Assembly: GCF_000701505.1 (NCBI RefSeq)
Contig: NZ_JNJB01000007.1
Coordinates: 333,302-397,301 of the forward strand
DNA from: Dyadobacter crusticola DSM 16708
GTDB lineage: Bacteria > Bacteroidota > Bacteroidia > Cytophagales > Spirosomataceae
Direction: 5' to 3'
DNA length: 64,000 nucleotides
In this document: one piece after another, positions 46,445-55,523 of the stretch
Layout: the number at the start of each line of letters is the position of its first letter
How positions within the stretch are numbered: the stretch's first letter is position 1
Program-made: the position numbers and the translations under genes
Notes under the pieces: generated by a model
Seen by the model: only the letters and a program-made list of their open reading frames with translations
What the model was told of the DNA's origin: nothing
Databases searched by the model: none

Positions 46445-46556
46445 TTTTGGCAGTCGGCTGTCGCTGTTAGCTATTGGCTGTCGGCAATCAGCAATCAGCT
46501 CTTTAATCATTTCTAAAAAAAGCCGATAGCCGACAGCCGATAGCCGACGGCCAAAA
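46445..46556. repeat. Imperfect inverted repeat of GGCTGTCGG-type units
   Basis: The left arm (46445-46490) and right arm (46520-46556) are inverted copies built of TTTTGGC-GTCGGCT-TCG units; an A-rich tract precedes the right arm. The intergenic space between the AGE epimerase stop and the STAS start is filled by it. May serve as a transcription barrier or be a REP-like element. Confidence 0.65.
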
Positions 46557-46561
46557 GCTGT

Positions 46562-48391
46562 TTACTTACTAGGACTGATCAATACTTTCACGCGCAGGCG
46601 CTCCTCTGTTTCAGGAAGCTTCACTGTCAATCCCTTCGCATCGAAATTGTCGTAAGGCTGATCGTTGATAAACACCTCGCTGATATGGATGCTGCCGTCA
46701 GGAAGGATATCCGGTGAAACGCGGAGCACATTGTCAGGCCAGCCGTTTGGATAAGGCTTGAAGTAGAAGTATGTAGGCTGTTTTGTGATCAACAAGTTAA
46801 TGTAAACCGCTGACAGATAGCACAACTCCGTACTGTGGTAAGCGCTCATCGAGTGGCTTCCCTTGAAACGCTCTGTACCCAGCAGGTAAGGCATACCATT
46901 GGAAAGCACGTTGAAGTAAACACCGCCATCGTCGTTATCAAGGAAGAATGCATTGTAGAATGCAGCTGCTTCACGGGCTTGTTTCTCATATTCTTCATCA
47001 CCCAAAATCCCGTACATGATCAGGTAAGCAAGAATAGCCTGCTCCTGCTGCCACCATGCCTTGCGGTCGTGCCACACAAACTGGTGCTTTCCGCCGGTCT
47101 TTTTCACCCTTTCCACCACATCATACCAGCCACCACGCTGCTGATCAGAACCAGCTTCGGGCATCAGAGCAGCGATTTTTTTCGCAAACTCTACATATTC
47201 CTCTTTTGGTGTCAGTGACTGCTGACGCATCAGGTTCCATGCGATTTTCAGGTTGTGGCCTACTACCGCACGGTTTTGCTGCCATCCCCAGGTCTGGTCT
47301 TTACTCCAGTCTTCGAAGAATTTCTCCTGAACGAACGGGCTGTTTTCGTAATCCGGGAAATACTTCGTAATAGTATCAAAAGTATATTCCAGGAAGTCTG
47401 CATGCTTTTTCTCGCCTGTTGCCAGGTACAGGTTGATCAGGTAGGCAGGCGCGTGGTCCCCTACCGAGTTCCAGTTTTTGCGGGCCCGGTTGTGCGCAAG
47501 TGATTCTTCGTGCGCATCAAGCGTAATCGGGTGCAAATGAGAGAAATAACCTTCTCCATTGTGGTCTTTGAAGTATTTTTCAAAAAGATCAATGGTCTTG
47601 TCGATATCGTCGCGAATGCGTTGGTCGCCTGTGATACGGTAAGTCTGTGTCGGGCCGGCCAATGCGTAGATCTGCTCGTACATTGGAAGTGCATCCAGAT
47701 CGTCACCGAATTCGGAAGTCAGCAGCTTCGTTTCTTTCTGACCTTCCACTTTGAGGCCGTGGTACCAGTAAACCAGGTCATCATCCTGATCGAAGAAACG
47801 CATGTGGTCTCGCAGGTATTCAGTGCCCAGCTCGGCACCTTCCAGGAATTCGTCTTTTCCTGTCAAAAGATAAGCTGATGCAAATCCGTACACCATTCTT
47901 GAAATGGTATCTGTCTCCTGCAGGTAATCCCCTTTTTTAGAACCTCCCAAATGCAGCATGGTGCGGTAGTTCTTGTAGTTGATCTCCTCTTTTGGATAAT
48001 CAAACTGCCATTTCAGATAGCTGGAAGCGATCGAGCTGATCTGGGTAATCCACCAGTTTTGCTCTTCGTGGCGATAAACCTTAGGCTCTTTACCGGGGAA
48101 AATCAGTTGTTGTGCTTCAAATGCAGCTTCATTTTCGCCAGCGTTTGGATAAAATGTTCCGTAAGCGAATACGTACTGTCCGTTTGTGGAAAGGAATGCA
48201 GTGATATCGCCCGGATCCTGCCAGCCCTCTGTCAGGTTCTGAACGCTGCGCGCATAAGTGGAGGGGATCAGATTCAACTTGAATGGTCTTTTGTCGGACG
48301 TTTCCAACGTAAACCACCGTTCCTCTGCATTATATCCGGTGACATAACCTGCAATGGTATCTGAAAAAGTGAAATCTATATTCATGCTCAA
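46562..48391 (-). CDS. AGE-family epimerase/isomerase-like protein
   Basis: A 609-residue protein. The central (alpha/alpha)6 barrel resembles N-acylglucosamine 2-epimerase and cellobiose 2-epimerase: VGHNLKIAWNLM, and HDRKAWWQQEQAILAYL with the catalytic-region His/Trp, then GGVYFNVL. N- and C-terminal extensions of about 100 residues each make it much longer than the usual 400. No signal peptide. It likely isomerises a sugar or oligosaccharide; substrate unknown. Upstream of STAS-glgX on the same strand. Confidence 0.85.
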   Translation of the reverse strand: MSMNIDFTFSDTIAGYVTGYNAEERWFTLETSDKRPFKLNLIPSTYARSVQNLTEGWQDPGDITAFLSTNGQYVFAYGTFYPNAGENEAAFEAQQLIFPGKEPKVYRHEEQNWWITQISSIASSYLKWQFDYPKEEINYKNYRTMLHLGGSKKGDYLQETDTISRMVYGFASAYLLTGKDEFLEGAELGTEYLRDHMRFFDQDDDLVYWYHGLKVEGQKETKLLTSEFGDDLDALPMYEQIYALAGPTQTYRITGDQRIRDDIDKTIDLFEKYFKDHNGEGYFSHLHPITLDAHEESLAHNRARKNWNSVGDHAPAYLINLYLATGEKKHADFLEYTFDTITKYFPDYENSPFVQEKFFEDWSKDQTWGWQQNRAVVGHNLKIAWNLMRQQSLTPKEEYVEFAKKIAALMPEAGSDQQRGGWYDVVERVKKTGGKHQFVWHDRKAWWQQEQAILAYLIMYGILGDEEYEKQAREAAAFYNAFFLDNDDGGVYFNVLSNGMPYLLGTERFKGSHSMSAYHSTELCYLSAVYINLLITKQPTYFYFKPYPNGWPDNVLRVSPDILPDGSIHISEVFINDQPYDNFDAKGLTVKLPETEERLRVKVLISPSK

Positions 48392-48440
48392 ATAGTTAAG
48401 GTGTTCTTGAAATAACTTTTGTGAATGCGGGGTCGCTCGT

Positions 48441-48549
48441 CCCTTCGACTGCGCTCAGGGTGACAAAGCTTGTGTACGCTTTTGTCTTGTTAGGTAGCCT
48501 TGCCTTTGTCATGCTGAGCGCACCGGGCCGCCGGGCGGTCGAAGCATCA
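48441..48549. repeat. Dispersed palindromic repeats, second site
   Basis: One good copy of the unit TTCGACTGCGCTCAGGGTGA at 48441-48466, then a diverged inverted half (ATGCTGAGCGCAC...GGTCGAAGCAT) at about 48505-48549. Same family as 43801-43960. Together the two sites bracket the AGE-STAS-glgX block. The last bases touch the stop of the VOC gene. Confidence 0.8.
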
Positions 48550-48972
48550 TGCAGTAGCTATGTCCTGGTCGCGATAGCCCTGGGTGATCTCGATGATGTT
48601 TCCTTCCGGATCTTTCAGCCAGACTGTTTTCCAGCCTTCTATTACCTCGTCAAAATGGAGTGGGCCGAGTGTGATCACTGCGTCGTCGCCCATTAATCTT
48701 AGCTTCTCGTCGATATCTTCAACCGAGAATGCAATGTGGCGCAAGCCCGGATAATGCGGACCATCCGCTTCTGCCATGGCCATTGGTCGTTCTTCCTCAG
48801 GCGGGAAAACTTCCAGGTAAATGTTGTGGTCGTTTTTCAGGAAAACGAGCTCAGCATCATCTCCCAGACTGATCGTTCTGGCACGTTTGAAACCAAAGTG
48901 TTTCGCGTAAAATGATTCGAATTTCGCCAGATTTTTGACGGTTAATGCCAAATGGAAAAAGGAGGTGTCCAT
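48547..48972 (-). CDS. VOC-family (glyoxalase-like) protein
   Basis: A 141-residue protein with two beta-alpha-beta-beta-beta modules. Metal-binding positions are visible in SFFHLALTVKN (His near 6), YLEVFPP, GLRHIAFSVEDID (His) and KDPEGNIIEITQG (Glu). Could be a lyase, isomerase or dioxygenase. Last gene of the eight-gene block, 7 bp after the DJ-1 gene. Its presence among aldehyde/ketone-handling genes suggests action on a dicarbonyl (inference). Confidence 0.87.
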   Translation of the reverse strand: MDTSFFHLALTVKNLAKFESFYAKHFGFKRARTISLGDDAELVFLKNDHNIYLEVFPPEEERPMAMAEADGPHYPGLRHIAFSVEDIDEKLRLMGDDAVITLGPLHFDEVIEGWKTVWLKDPEGNIIEITQGYRDQDIATA

Positions 48973-48979
48973 ACTGATA

Positions 48980-49549
48980 TCAGTTTACGGAAAGGGTTTC
49001 AATGATCTTTTTGGCAAATAAATGGGCATGCCCGCCCGACCGTCCTGTGATCAGGTCTCCATCCACCACTACATCTTCATTCGTGTAAATGGCGCCGTAA
49101 GCCCTGGCGTCGCCGATCAGGTTGTTGTGACAAACCAGCTTTCTGCCTCTCACGAGCTCCGTTGCGGGAGCTACGAGCCAGAGACCATGGCATATAATGC
49201 CTTTGAGGATACCCGGTTCAGCAAATACGCGTTTGAGAAATTCAGTAGCAGGCGGGATCTTCTCAACATCCTCCGTGTAACGCAGTCTGTCGGAAACCAT
49301 TCCTGAGGGAACAATAATGGCATCATAAGTCCTGAGCTCTTCATCGCTCATGTTCTCGAAAGTCTCCCAGCAGTCCATTGGCGCCCGGTATTCGTGACCG
49401 AGGAATGTCAGCTTGTCCTGGCCCCAGAGCCTTGAAAGGAAATGCACTTCTGCACCTTCCTCGGGGAACCTGAACTTGTAATAGAAGATTTCGTTCTCAA
49501 AGAAGTCGGCTTCGAACAAAATACCGATCTTTTTTCCGGCAAGTTTCAT
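48980..49549 (-). CDS. DJ-1/PfpI-family protein (short)
   Basis: A 189-residue class I glutamine-amidotransferase-like fold. The nucleophilic Cys sits in GIICHGLWLVAPA (near 119), a conserved Glu near the N-terminus (LFEADFFENE), and GRSGGHAHLF supplies a His. PfpI relatives act as proteases, glyoxalase III or chaperones. Different in size and sequence from the second family member at 54159. Confidence 0.88.
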   Translation of the reverse strand: MKLAGKKIGILFEADFFENEIFYYKFRFPEEGAEVHFLSRLWGQDKLTFLGHEYRAPMDCWETFENMSDEELRTYDAIIVPSGMVSDRLRYTEDVEKIPPATEFLKRVFAEPGILKGIICHGLWLVAPATELVRGRKLVCHNNLIGDARAYGAIYTNEDVVVDGDLITGRSGGHAHLFAKKIIETLSVN

Positions 49550-49611
49550 AGAGAAACACGTTTAGGGGGATTACGTAAAATTTAGCTGTGGCAAAAACTA
49601 GGCTGGTCAGG

Positions 49612-49944
49612 CTATTTGAGACCTGAATAATGCCTGATGATCTTCCCGTCTTTCAAAATCATGATATCGTAGATCCGGGTAGGACCATTAACTGTTTCAA
49701 TCGTCGCTTCGAACATGATGCTGTCGTCGGTCGACGCGAATTTTTCGGTTGAGATAAAACCGCGGTACACATGTTCAAGGTATCCTGAAAAGAGGTTCCT
49801 GATCGCTTCCGCTCCTTTTAGAATAATGGGTTCCGGTCCGCTGAGCACCACCATTTCTGCATCTGCTGCGTAGTGCTTGTCAACCAGTACTTCTGCATTA
49901 CGATCTGCGAGTAATGCTACCTGTTCGTCATAAAACGCTTTCAT
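49612..49944 (-). CDS. NTF2/SnoaL-like small protein 1
   Basis: A 110-residue alpha+beta cone (nuclear transport factor 2/SnoaL/ketosteroid isomerase fold) without clear catalytic Asp. Pattern: helical N-terminus with ADRNAEVLVDKHYAADAEMVV and closing strands IYDIMILKDGKIIRHYSGL. One of three adjacent diverged copies. Confidence 0.83.
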   Translation of the reverse strand: MKAFYDEQVALLADRNAEVLVDKHYAADAEMVVLSGPEPIILKGAEAIRNLFSGYLEHVYRGFISTEKFASTDDSIMFEATIETVNGPTRIYDIMILKDGKIIRHYSGLK

Positions 49945-49990
49945 AGTTTTAGGATATAGTTGAGAATAATGTTCTGAATCAATCGGTTTT

Positions 49991-50383
49991 TCAGGCCAGC
50001 GTCCCGTCGGGATGCTGTACCATTCCTGCGAAGTGGATCGCTATCTTGCCATTTTCAAGGACCCAGCTGTCGGCAAAGCGCATTTCGCTTTTTTCGCCAC
50101 CTACCGTCATGGTGATCTGCTCGGTGATCATCAGCGTTTCAGGGTTCTCTGTTTCAGCCCAGAAAACAATTTCAGTTTCCAGCCCGTCAATACCCAGAAT
50201 GCCCTGCATGTGCTCATTCACCTGATCGCGGCCTTTGTAAATCACTGGCGATTTGGAGAAGCTGCTGATCAGCGTCGCATCATCTGTATATTGATCTAAA
50301 AGCGCATCGATATTCTTATCCAGAATATGCTGGATGTGCTCTCTGTACATTTTACCCAGTTTGGTATCAGGTACGTTTTTCAT
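49991..50383 (-). CDS. NTF2/SnoaL-like small protein 2
   Basis: A 130-residue protein of the same fold: HIQHILDKNIDALLDQYTDDATLIS, then YKGRDQVNEHMQGILGI, ending ADSWVLENGKIAIHFAGMV. Similar core to the neighbours at 49612 and 50417, with low sequence identity. Possibly a hydratase/isomerase or ligand-binding subunit. Confidence 0.83.
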   Translation of the reverse strand: MKNVPDTKLGKMYREHIQHILDKNIDALLDQYTDDATLISSFSKSPVIYKGRDQVNEHMQGILGIDGLETEIVFWAETENPETLMITEQITMTVGGEKSEMRFADSWVLENGKIAIHFAGMVQHPDGTLA

Positions 50384-50416
50384 GATATGAAATGGATAAG
50401 GGGATAAATGATCGGT

Positions 50417-50842
50417 TTAAAGGGTAGCTGAACCTTCGTGGTATTCCAGTCCGTCTACGATGTATTTGCTGATGATGACTTTGCCTGCATCATTCAATTT
50501 CACTTCCCAGGTCTGGAAAGCGTCGCATTTAATGCGCTTGCTGAAAGGCTCAGGCGCATTCCACACGCTTGCTTCCCATTGCACTACGACTTTCACGGTA
50601 GCCTTGTCGCCCGAAATCTCCGATTCCACACTTTTTATAGTATGTACTTCATCGAAGAAAATGCGGATGACGCGCTGGAACCAGCCTTCGAAACCGGCAT
50701 ATCCGTACACTGTCGTCTCGGGAAAAACCATTTCCAATTCTGCGTCTGCCAGCAGGGGCAATACTTCTACCATCGGAACATGGACGTCCAGTTTCTTGTA
50801 CCAGTCGATTGCTAGTTCTTTAATCGCTTCTTGTGTCAACAT
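50417..50842 (-). CDS. NTF2/SnoaL-like small protein 3
   Basis: A 141-residue protein with the same fold: AIDWYKKLDVHVPMVEVLPLLADAELEMVFPE, GFEGWFQRVIRIFFDEVH, and C-terminal strands around QTWEVKLNDAGKVIISKYIVDGLEY. Longest of the three tandem paralogues. Confidence 0.82.
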   Translation of the reverse strand: MLTQEAIKELAIDWYKKLDVHVPMVEVLPLLADAELEMVFPETTVYGYAGFEGWFQRVIRIFFDEVHTIKSVESEISGDKATVKVVVQWEASVWNAPEPFSKRIKCDAFQTWEVKLNDAGKVIISKYIVDGLEYHEGSATL

Positions 50843-50878
50843 CGTATTTGAATTAAGGTTGTTGGTCTACTTGACTAG

Positions 50879-52435
50879 TTAATTTTGCACTCCATTGTGA
50901 TCCGCAGTCCGGTGTTTTCCCGCCAGTATCATATCAGCCGCTTTTTCACCGATCATAAAGCAAGCTGCGACCGTATTTCCGCTGGTCACCGTGGGCATTA
51001 CCGATGCATCTGCTACGCGGAGGTTCTGAATACCGCGTACCCGCAGCTGCGGATCCACGACTGCCATCTCATCATTTCCGATTTTGCAGGTACCAGCCGG
51101 ATGCCATAATGTGGAGCATTGACTGCGGATATAAGCTTCGGGATCAGCCTCGCCCGGCGCCATTTCGCCTCCGTTAAGGGGCGCGAACTTGGAGGTACCG
51201 GCTATTTTTCTGACGATTTCAATGGCTTTTTGAAGTACCTGCACATCTGCCGGCTCACTCAGGTAATTGGGATTGATAATTGCCGCGTCGCGGATATTCG
51301 CTGAGCGTAAAGTCACTTCTCCCCTGCTCTCAGCTTGTACGAGAATTGGCAGGAAAATACAGATCGGCCCGCCGAAATCTGGTAACAGAGGTGCGAGTGG
51401 CTGCGGGAGGCTTGGCGTGAAATTGATCTGTAAATCTACCTGTCCGCCCTCCTCTTTCGTGCACAGGAAAAGTGCATTGCCTGTCAGCAGCGTTGTATTC
51501 GGCATCGGGATCTTTGACCGGAAAACCATCGGCAGCTGCAAATGGTCCTGCAAGTTTTTCCCTACGCCTGGCAAATCGGCTATCACCGGAATTTGGAGTG
51601 CTTCCAGCTCAGCGGCAGGTCCGATGCCCGAAAGCAGCAGCAGCTTGGGCGATGCCAGTGCACCGCTGCTGATAATGACTTCTTTCTCTGCGAGTGCATT
51701 CCAGGTTAGCTCTCCGGCTTCAAATTCAACCCCAAATGCTTTTTTATTTTCGATCAGGATCTTGCAGACTAATGCATTGGTGAGAATGGTCAGGTTGGGT
51801 CTTGATCTGATCGGATCGATGAAAGCAGATACGCCATTGTCCCGGTGATTGTTCTTGTCGATATGGAACTGCAAAAGACCTGCGCCGTTTTCCTGGCGTT
51901 CACCATTATAGTCCCAGTAAGGTCCGTCATAACCCTGCTCCGTTGCGCCTTCGAGGAAATGGGAAGAGCGCATTACTTCATCAGGACAGTCACGGATACT
52001 CAGCTCGCCGCCGGTTGCGTGGTATTCAGATGCGCCGTTTTCAAAATTTTCTGATCTTTTAAAATATGGCAAAACATCCTTGAAAGACCAGCCTTCTGCG
52101 CCGAGTTGCTCCCAGAGATCGAAGTTGGCCGGATTACCGCGCACATACATCATCGCATTAATGGACGTACTGCCGCCCAGCACCTTACCCTGATTAATGG
52201 TGATACTGCGACCACCTAGGCCGGGCTGCGGCGTTGTTTCCAATTTCCAATCCAATTCAGATCCCCAGAGACTTACAAAGCCGGCCGGTTCTTTAATTGC
52301 GGGATTTTGATCGCTGCCGCCCGCCTCTATCAACAAAACCCTGTTGGCCGCATCGGCACTCAGCCTGTTGGCCAAAACACTTCCGGACGCGCCGGCTCCC
52401 ACAATGATGTAATCGTAAACTTGATTATTCAACAT
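50879..52435 (-). CDS. GMC-family FAD oxidoreductase (choline dehydrogenase-like)
   Basis: A 518-residue cytosolic flavoenzyme oxidising an alcohol to aldehyde or ketone. FAD-binding VGAGASGSVLANRLS is at about 12-26, GMC signature 1 GKVLGGSTSINAMMYVRG at about 83-100, signature 2 SSGALASPKLLLLSGIGP in the middle. The active-site His is in LWHPAGTC (near 443) and the partner Asn in TSGNTVAACF (near 488). No signal peptide. It is 27 bp after the TPP-enzyme gene, so it probably acts on the carbinol formed there or a linked substrate. Confidence 0.93.
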   Translation of the reverse strand: MLNNQVYDYIIVGAGASGSVLANRLSADAANRVLLIEAGGSDQNPAIKEPAGFVSLWGSELDWKLETTPQPGLGGRSITINQGKVLGGSTSINAMMYVRGNPANFDLWEQLGAEGWSFKDVLPYFKRSENFENGASEYHATGGELSIRDCPDEVMRSSHFLEGATEQGYDGPYWDYNGERQENGAGLLQFHIDKNNHRDNGVSAFIDPIRSRPNLTILTNALVCKILIENKKAFGVEFEAGELTWNALAEKEVIISSGALASPKLLLLSGIGPAAELEALQIPVIADLPGVGKNLQDHLQLPMVFRSKIPMPNTTLLTGNALFLCTKEEGGQVDLQINFTPSLPQPLAPLLPDFGGPICIFLPILVQAESRGEVTLRSANIRDAAIINPNYLSEPADVQVLQKAIEIVRKIAGTSKFAPLNGGEMAPGEADPEAYIRSQCSTLWHPAGTCKIGNDEMAVVDPQLRVRGIQNLRVADASVMPTVTSGNTVAACFMIGEKAADMILAGKHRTADHNGVQN

Positions 52436-52462
52436 TTTACAAGTGGAGGTTTAGGTAATCGC

Positions 52463-54169
52463 TTATTGTGAACAGTTCACTTTCACCCAGTCGGACTTAT
52501 GGTCACCTTCCAGGACGAGGTCAATGAGGAATGGCTTATCGTCTGCCAGCATGCGTTCGATTGCCGGTAAAATTTCTTCTTCTTTCTCTACACGCACTGC
52601 CTCTACACCCATGGATTGAGCAAGCAGGTCAAAACGGATCGCGGGATATGAAAGGTCAAATGGAAGCGGGAAAGGGTGTTTGTCAATCTCGCGCTCTTTC
52701 CAGTATTGGTCAATATTAAGTTGTAAAAGCTTGTAGGAACCATTGTTGCAGACTATAAATTTGGCACCCGCATTATGACGTACAGCCGACCATAATGTCT
52801 GGATCGTGTACATACTACCACCGTCGCCTGAGAAGCCGATCACTGTTTTTTCAGGATTCGCAAGCTTTACCCCGATCGCGCCGGGAAATCCTACGCCTAA
52901 TGAGCCGCCACGCGTCGTAAAATACTGTCCGGCTGCTTTTTGAGGAATGTATCTGCTTACAGCGGGAGAGCTGGTCAGCGCTTCGTCGAAAATGACTGTT
53001 TCATTAAGGTTCAGCTTCTCTGCAAGAACCTTGGAGAACTGCGCCATTCGGAGCGGAGATCCTGAATATTGCTGATCTGCCTCTTTCTCGCGGGCAATTT
53101 TCTCGTTTTTAGCAGTACCGATATCCTCTATACGCTGGATCACCTCAGCCATTTGATCCGAAGAGATCATTGCTTCAAGTACCTCGGCCAGTTCGGCCAG
53201 TGAAAGCTTGGGATCACTTACCACGCCGAGATCGACGCGGTGGTTCTTGGCAATCTCGTACGCATTCAGATCAAAATGGATCACCTTTGCTTCGGGCGCA
53301 TAAATGTCGCCGAGATCGGGGAACACTTCCGGCACCATGTAAGTACCTACAATGAGGTTCACATCGCCTTTTGTCGTAATCGGGTGACTGTAAGAGCCGA
53401 ACATGTGACCGGTGGTACCCTGGTAAAGCGGGTGCGTATTGTCCATGACCACGTCGCCAAACTCTACACCGTATACTTCCGCCCCGAGCAGTTCTGCCAC
53501 CTTGGTAAGTTCCGGTATCGCATCAGAGTAAGCCACGCCGTCACCAACGAAGATCATCGGTTTTTCGGCGCTCAGCAATATTTCAGCCGCTTCACGGATC
53601 AGGTCCGAATGTGGTAGAACGCGTGTAGAAGGAATGCAGCTCGGGAACACGGGCTCATCGTTGAGCTCATCGAGCACGTCCATCGGCAAACACACATAAA
53701 CAGGTCCCATGGGTGCAGTAGTAGCAATCTTGATCGCTCTGCGCAATGTTCTCAGCAGTGATTTGGACGAAGTTGCCATAGTAGCATACTTGGTCACAGG
53801 CGCCATCATTGCCACCAGATCGTTGGCCATTTGCGCATCCATGTTCATGTATTGCACACCGGCATCTGATCCAATCACTACCAGCGGCGCGTGGCCTCTT
53901 TTTGCCTGGTAAATCGCTCCTACCGCATTTCCGATCCCGGGTGAGCTATGCAGCTGCACCAGGGTTGGTTTCTGTGTAGCCCTTGCGTATCCGTCGCCCA
54001 TCATTACTGCGATGGTCTCCTGCAGGGTAAGTATATACTTCATGTCCGGATATTCGGCCAGCGCATCGAGGAAGCCCTGTTCCACCGTGCCCGGATTCCC
54101 GAACATGAAGTCCATGCCGTCGGCAAGGAACTGTTCAATAATCTTCTGATTTCCGGTTTTACCAGCCAT
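52463..54169 (-). CDS. Thiamine-diphosphate enzyme, benzoylformate-decarboxylase-like
   Basis: A 568-residue ThDP-dependent decarboxylase/lyase. The PYR domain has catalytic Glu51 (LTLQETIAVMMGDGYA) and FGNPGTVEQGFLDAL; the central domain follows; the PP domain has GDGGSMYTIQTLW (about 448-460) with the Mg-binding GDG...NN pattern completed by VCNNGSY. Benzoylformate decarboxylase is the nearest type I recognise, but acetolactate-synthase-like and acyloin-forming activities cannot be excluded. Overlaps the DJ-1/PfpI start by 11 bp, so translation is coupled. Confidence 0.9.
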   Translation of the reverse strand: MAGKTGNQKIIEQFLADGMDFMFGNPGTVEQGFLDALAEYPDMKYILTLQETIAVMMGDGYARATQKPTLVQLHSSPGIGNAVGAIYQAKRGHAPLVVIGSDAGVQYMNMDAQMANDLVAMMAPVTKYATMATSSKSLLRTLRRAIKIATTAPMGPVYVCLPMDVLDELNDEPVFPSCIPSTRVLPHSDLIREAAEILLSAEKPMIFVGDGVAYSDAIPELTKVAELLGAEVYGVEFGDVVMDNTHPLYQGTTGHMFGSYSHPITTKGDVNLIVGTYMVPEVFPDLGDIYAPEAKVIHFDLNAYEIAKNHRVDLGVVSDPKLSLAELAEVLEAMISSDQMAEVIQRIEDIGTAKNEKIAREKEADQQYSGSPLRMAQFSKVLAEKLNLNETVIFDEALTSSPAVSRYIPQKAAGQYFTTRGGSLGVGFPGAIGVKLANPEKTVIGFSGDGGSMYTIQTLWSAVRHNAGAKFIVCNNGSYKLLQLNIDQYWKEREIDKHPFPLPFDLSYPAIRFDLLAQSMGVEAVRVEKEEEILPAIERMLADDKPFLIDLVLEGDHKSDWVKVNCSQ

Positions 54170-54986
54170 AACGGGTGAGCCCTTTATCCAATACGTTTAC
54201 AAACTGTTCTCCGAACTCAAACGAGCACTGCAGCGAGCGCGCGGTGATGAATGGGTAATCGACGATCACAGAAGTTTCTTTGCCGAAGTTGCCGTGGTAC
54301 TGTCCATTCGGTCCGACCGCGTCTGACAGAATGTATTCAAGGACATACGGCGGCGGCCCCATGTTCAGGTCTGTGTGCAGGAAGCCGGTACCGTCGTGGT
54401 AATCGTACTCAATGCAGTGGCCGGTCACATGTTTGCCGTTGATGATTGATTTTCTTTCGTTAAAATCCCTTGCGAAAACAAGGGGCGCCACGCCGTAGCA
54501 AATTCCTGCCACCGGCATTTTTTTGTTGTAAAAAGCAAGGATCAGGTCGTGAACGCGCTGGTTGTTGACCATATCAATGATCGGCCCGCTGCCGCCTACG
54601 AGCAGCAATGCAGCATACTCCTCGGTGATATTCTCCTGCGCCGTTTTCAGGTCTGCGTAATACTTTTCAAATGCTCTGAGAAAGTCAGGCGTTGAGAAAT
54701 ACGGTCGCTGCGGGATCACTTCCGACAGGTTAAGCCGGTTTTCAAGCCTGTTGCTTGCTTCGAATGCTTTTACTTTTTCAGCTGCGAGCGGTGTTGTTAC
54801 ACAAACACCTAGGGGAGGGTCTACATAAGTAGTGTCATAACTTGGCGGCAGCGCTTCTGCCTTTTTACCATTTGGAGTGATGAATTCAACAGTGTAACCT
54901 GCTTCTTCCAGCTTCTCGAGAGGTCCAACCAGCTCAATTCCCCAGTATCCGTATTCGGAGAGGACAGCGAGTATTTTTTTTGACAT
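54159..54986 (-). CDS. DJ-1/PfpI-family protein (long)
   Basis: A 275-residue amidotransferase-like protein with catalytic Cys in VAGICYGVAPLVF (near 158), YAALLLVGGSGPI before it, and a His/Asp rich segment HVTGHCIEYDYHDG. The length fits the PfpI/ThiJ branch that includes Hsp31-like proteins and glyoxalase III. First gene of the eight-gene block, divergent from the pseudo-receiver operon. Confidence 0.89.
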   Translation of the reverse strand: MSKKILAVLSEYGYWGIELVGPLEKLEEAGYTVEFITPNGKKAEALPPSYDTTYVDPPLGVCVTTPLAAEKVKAFEASNRLENRLNLSEVIPQRPYFSTPDFLRAFEKYYADLKTAQENITEEYAALLLVGGSGPIIDMVNNQRVHDLILAFYNKKMPVAGICYGVAPLVFARDFNERKSIINGKHVTGHCIEYDYHDGTGFLHTDLNMGPPPYVLEYILSDAVGPNGQYHGNFGKETSVIVDYPFITARSLQCSFEFGEQFVNVLDKGLTRYGW

Positions 54987-55523
54987 AAAAAATGAAAGTT
55001 TTTAAGGGTAGTTGTTAGTAAACAAAAAGGGAACGTTGAGTAAAATAGTAGCGGCGTGTGTGCTTTGGATGTCCAAATATGTCGACACGATTAGCGATCG
55101 GGCGACAAATAATAATCGAAACTGAAAAATCCCACGGTGAACCTGTTGATTCCAGACCTCAAACCGCCCGGTATTTGCTGAACCGTTTAAATCGATATAT
55201 GAACCTTCTGAAAAGCCGGGGAAGCCGAACAATAAAGCATTGAAGAAGAAAATGGCGATTTTGACAAACTGACTTTCTGCCCCTTTTTTGTGTGGTTATC
55301 CGTGAAAACAATAGTAATATTTCTACCTTTATCTGTATACTTGCAAAATGCTAGTTTCCTGCGTACTGCGAGGTAAACTGGCAGCCAGCACACTTTGAAC
55401 ACACGCTCCGGGAAAAATCAGATCTTCATCACACGAACCCGGTAATTCTCAGACCGATACGCTCGTAAGAAGATTTCAGCGCGATTGCCAATACAATCTT
55501 TAAGAATACACCTTGCTCTATTT
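54987..55523. other. 537-bp divergent intergenic region
   Basis: No credible gene here; short reading frames lack starts, codon-bias signal or homology. It separates the minus-strand DJ-1/PfpI block from the plus-strand pseudo-receiver operon, so both promoters must lie here. TATACTTG at 55336-55343 is a near match to TAnnTTTG for the plus strand. I see no convincing operator palindrome. Confidence 0.6.
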
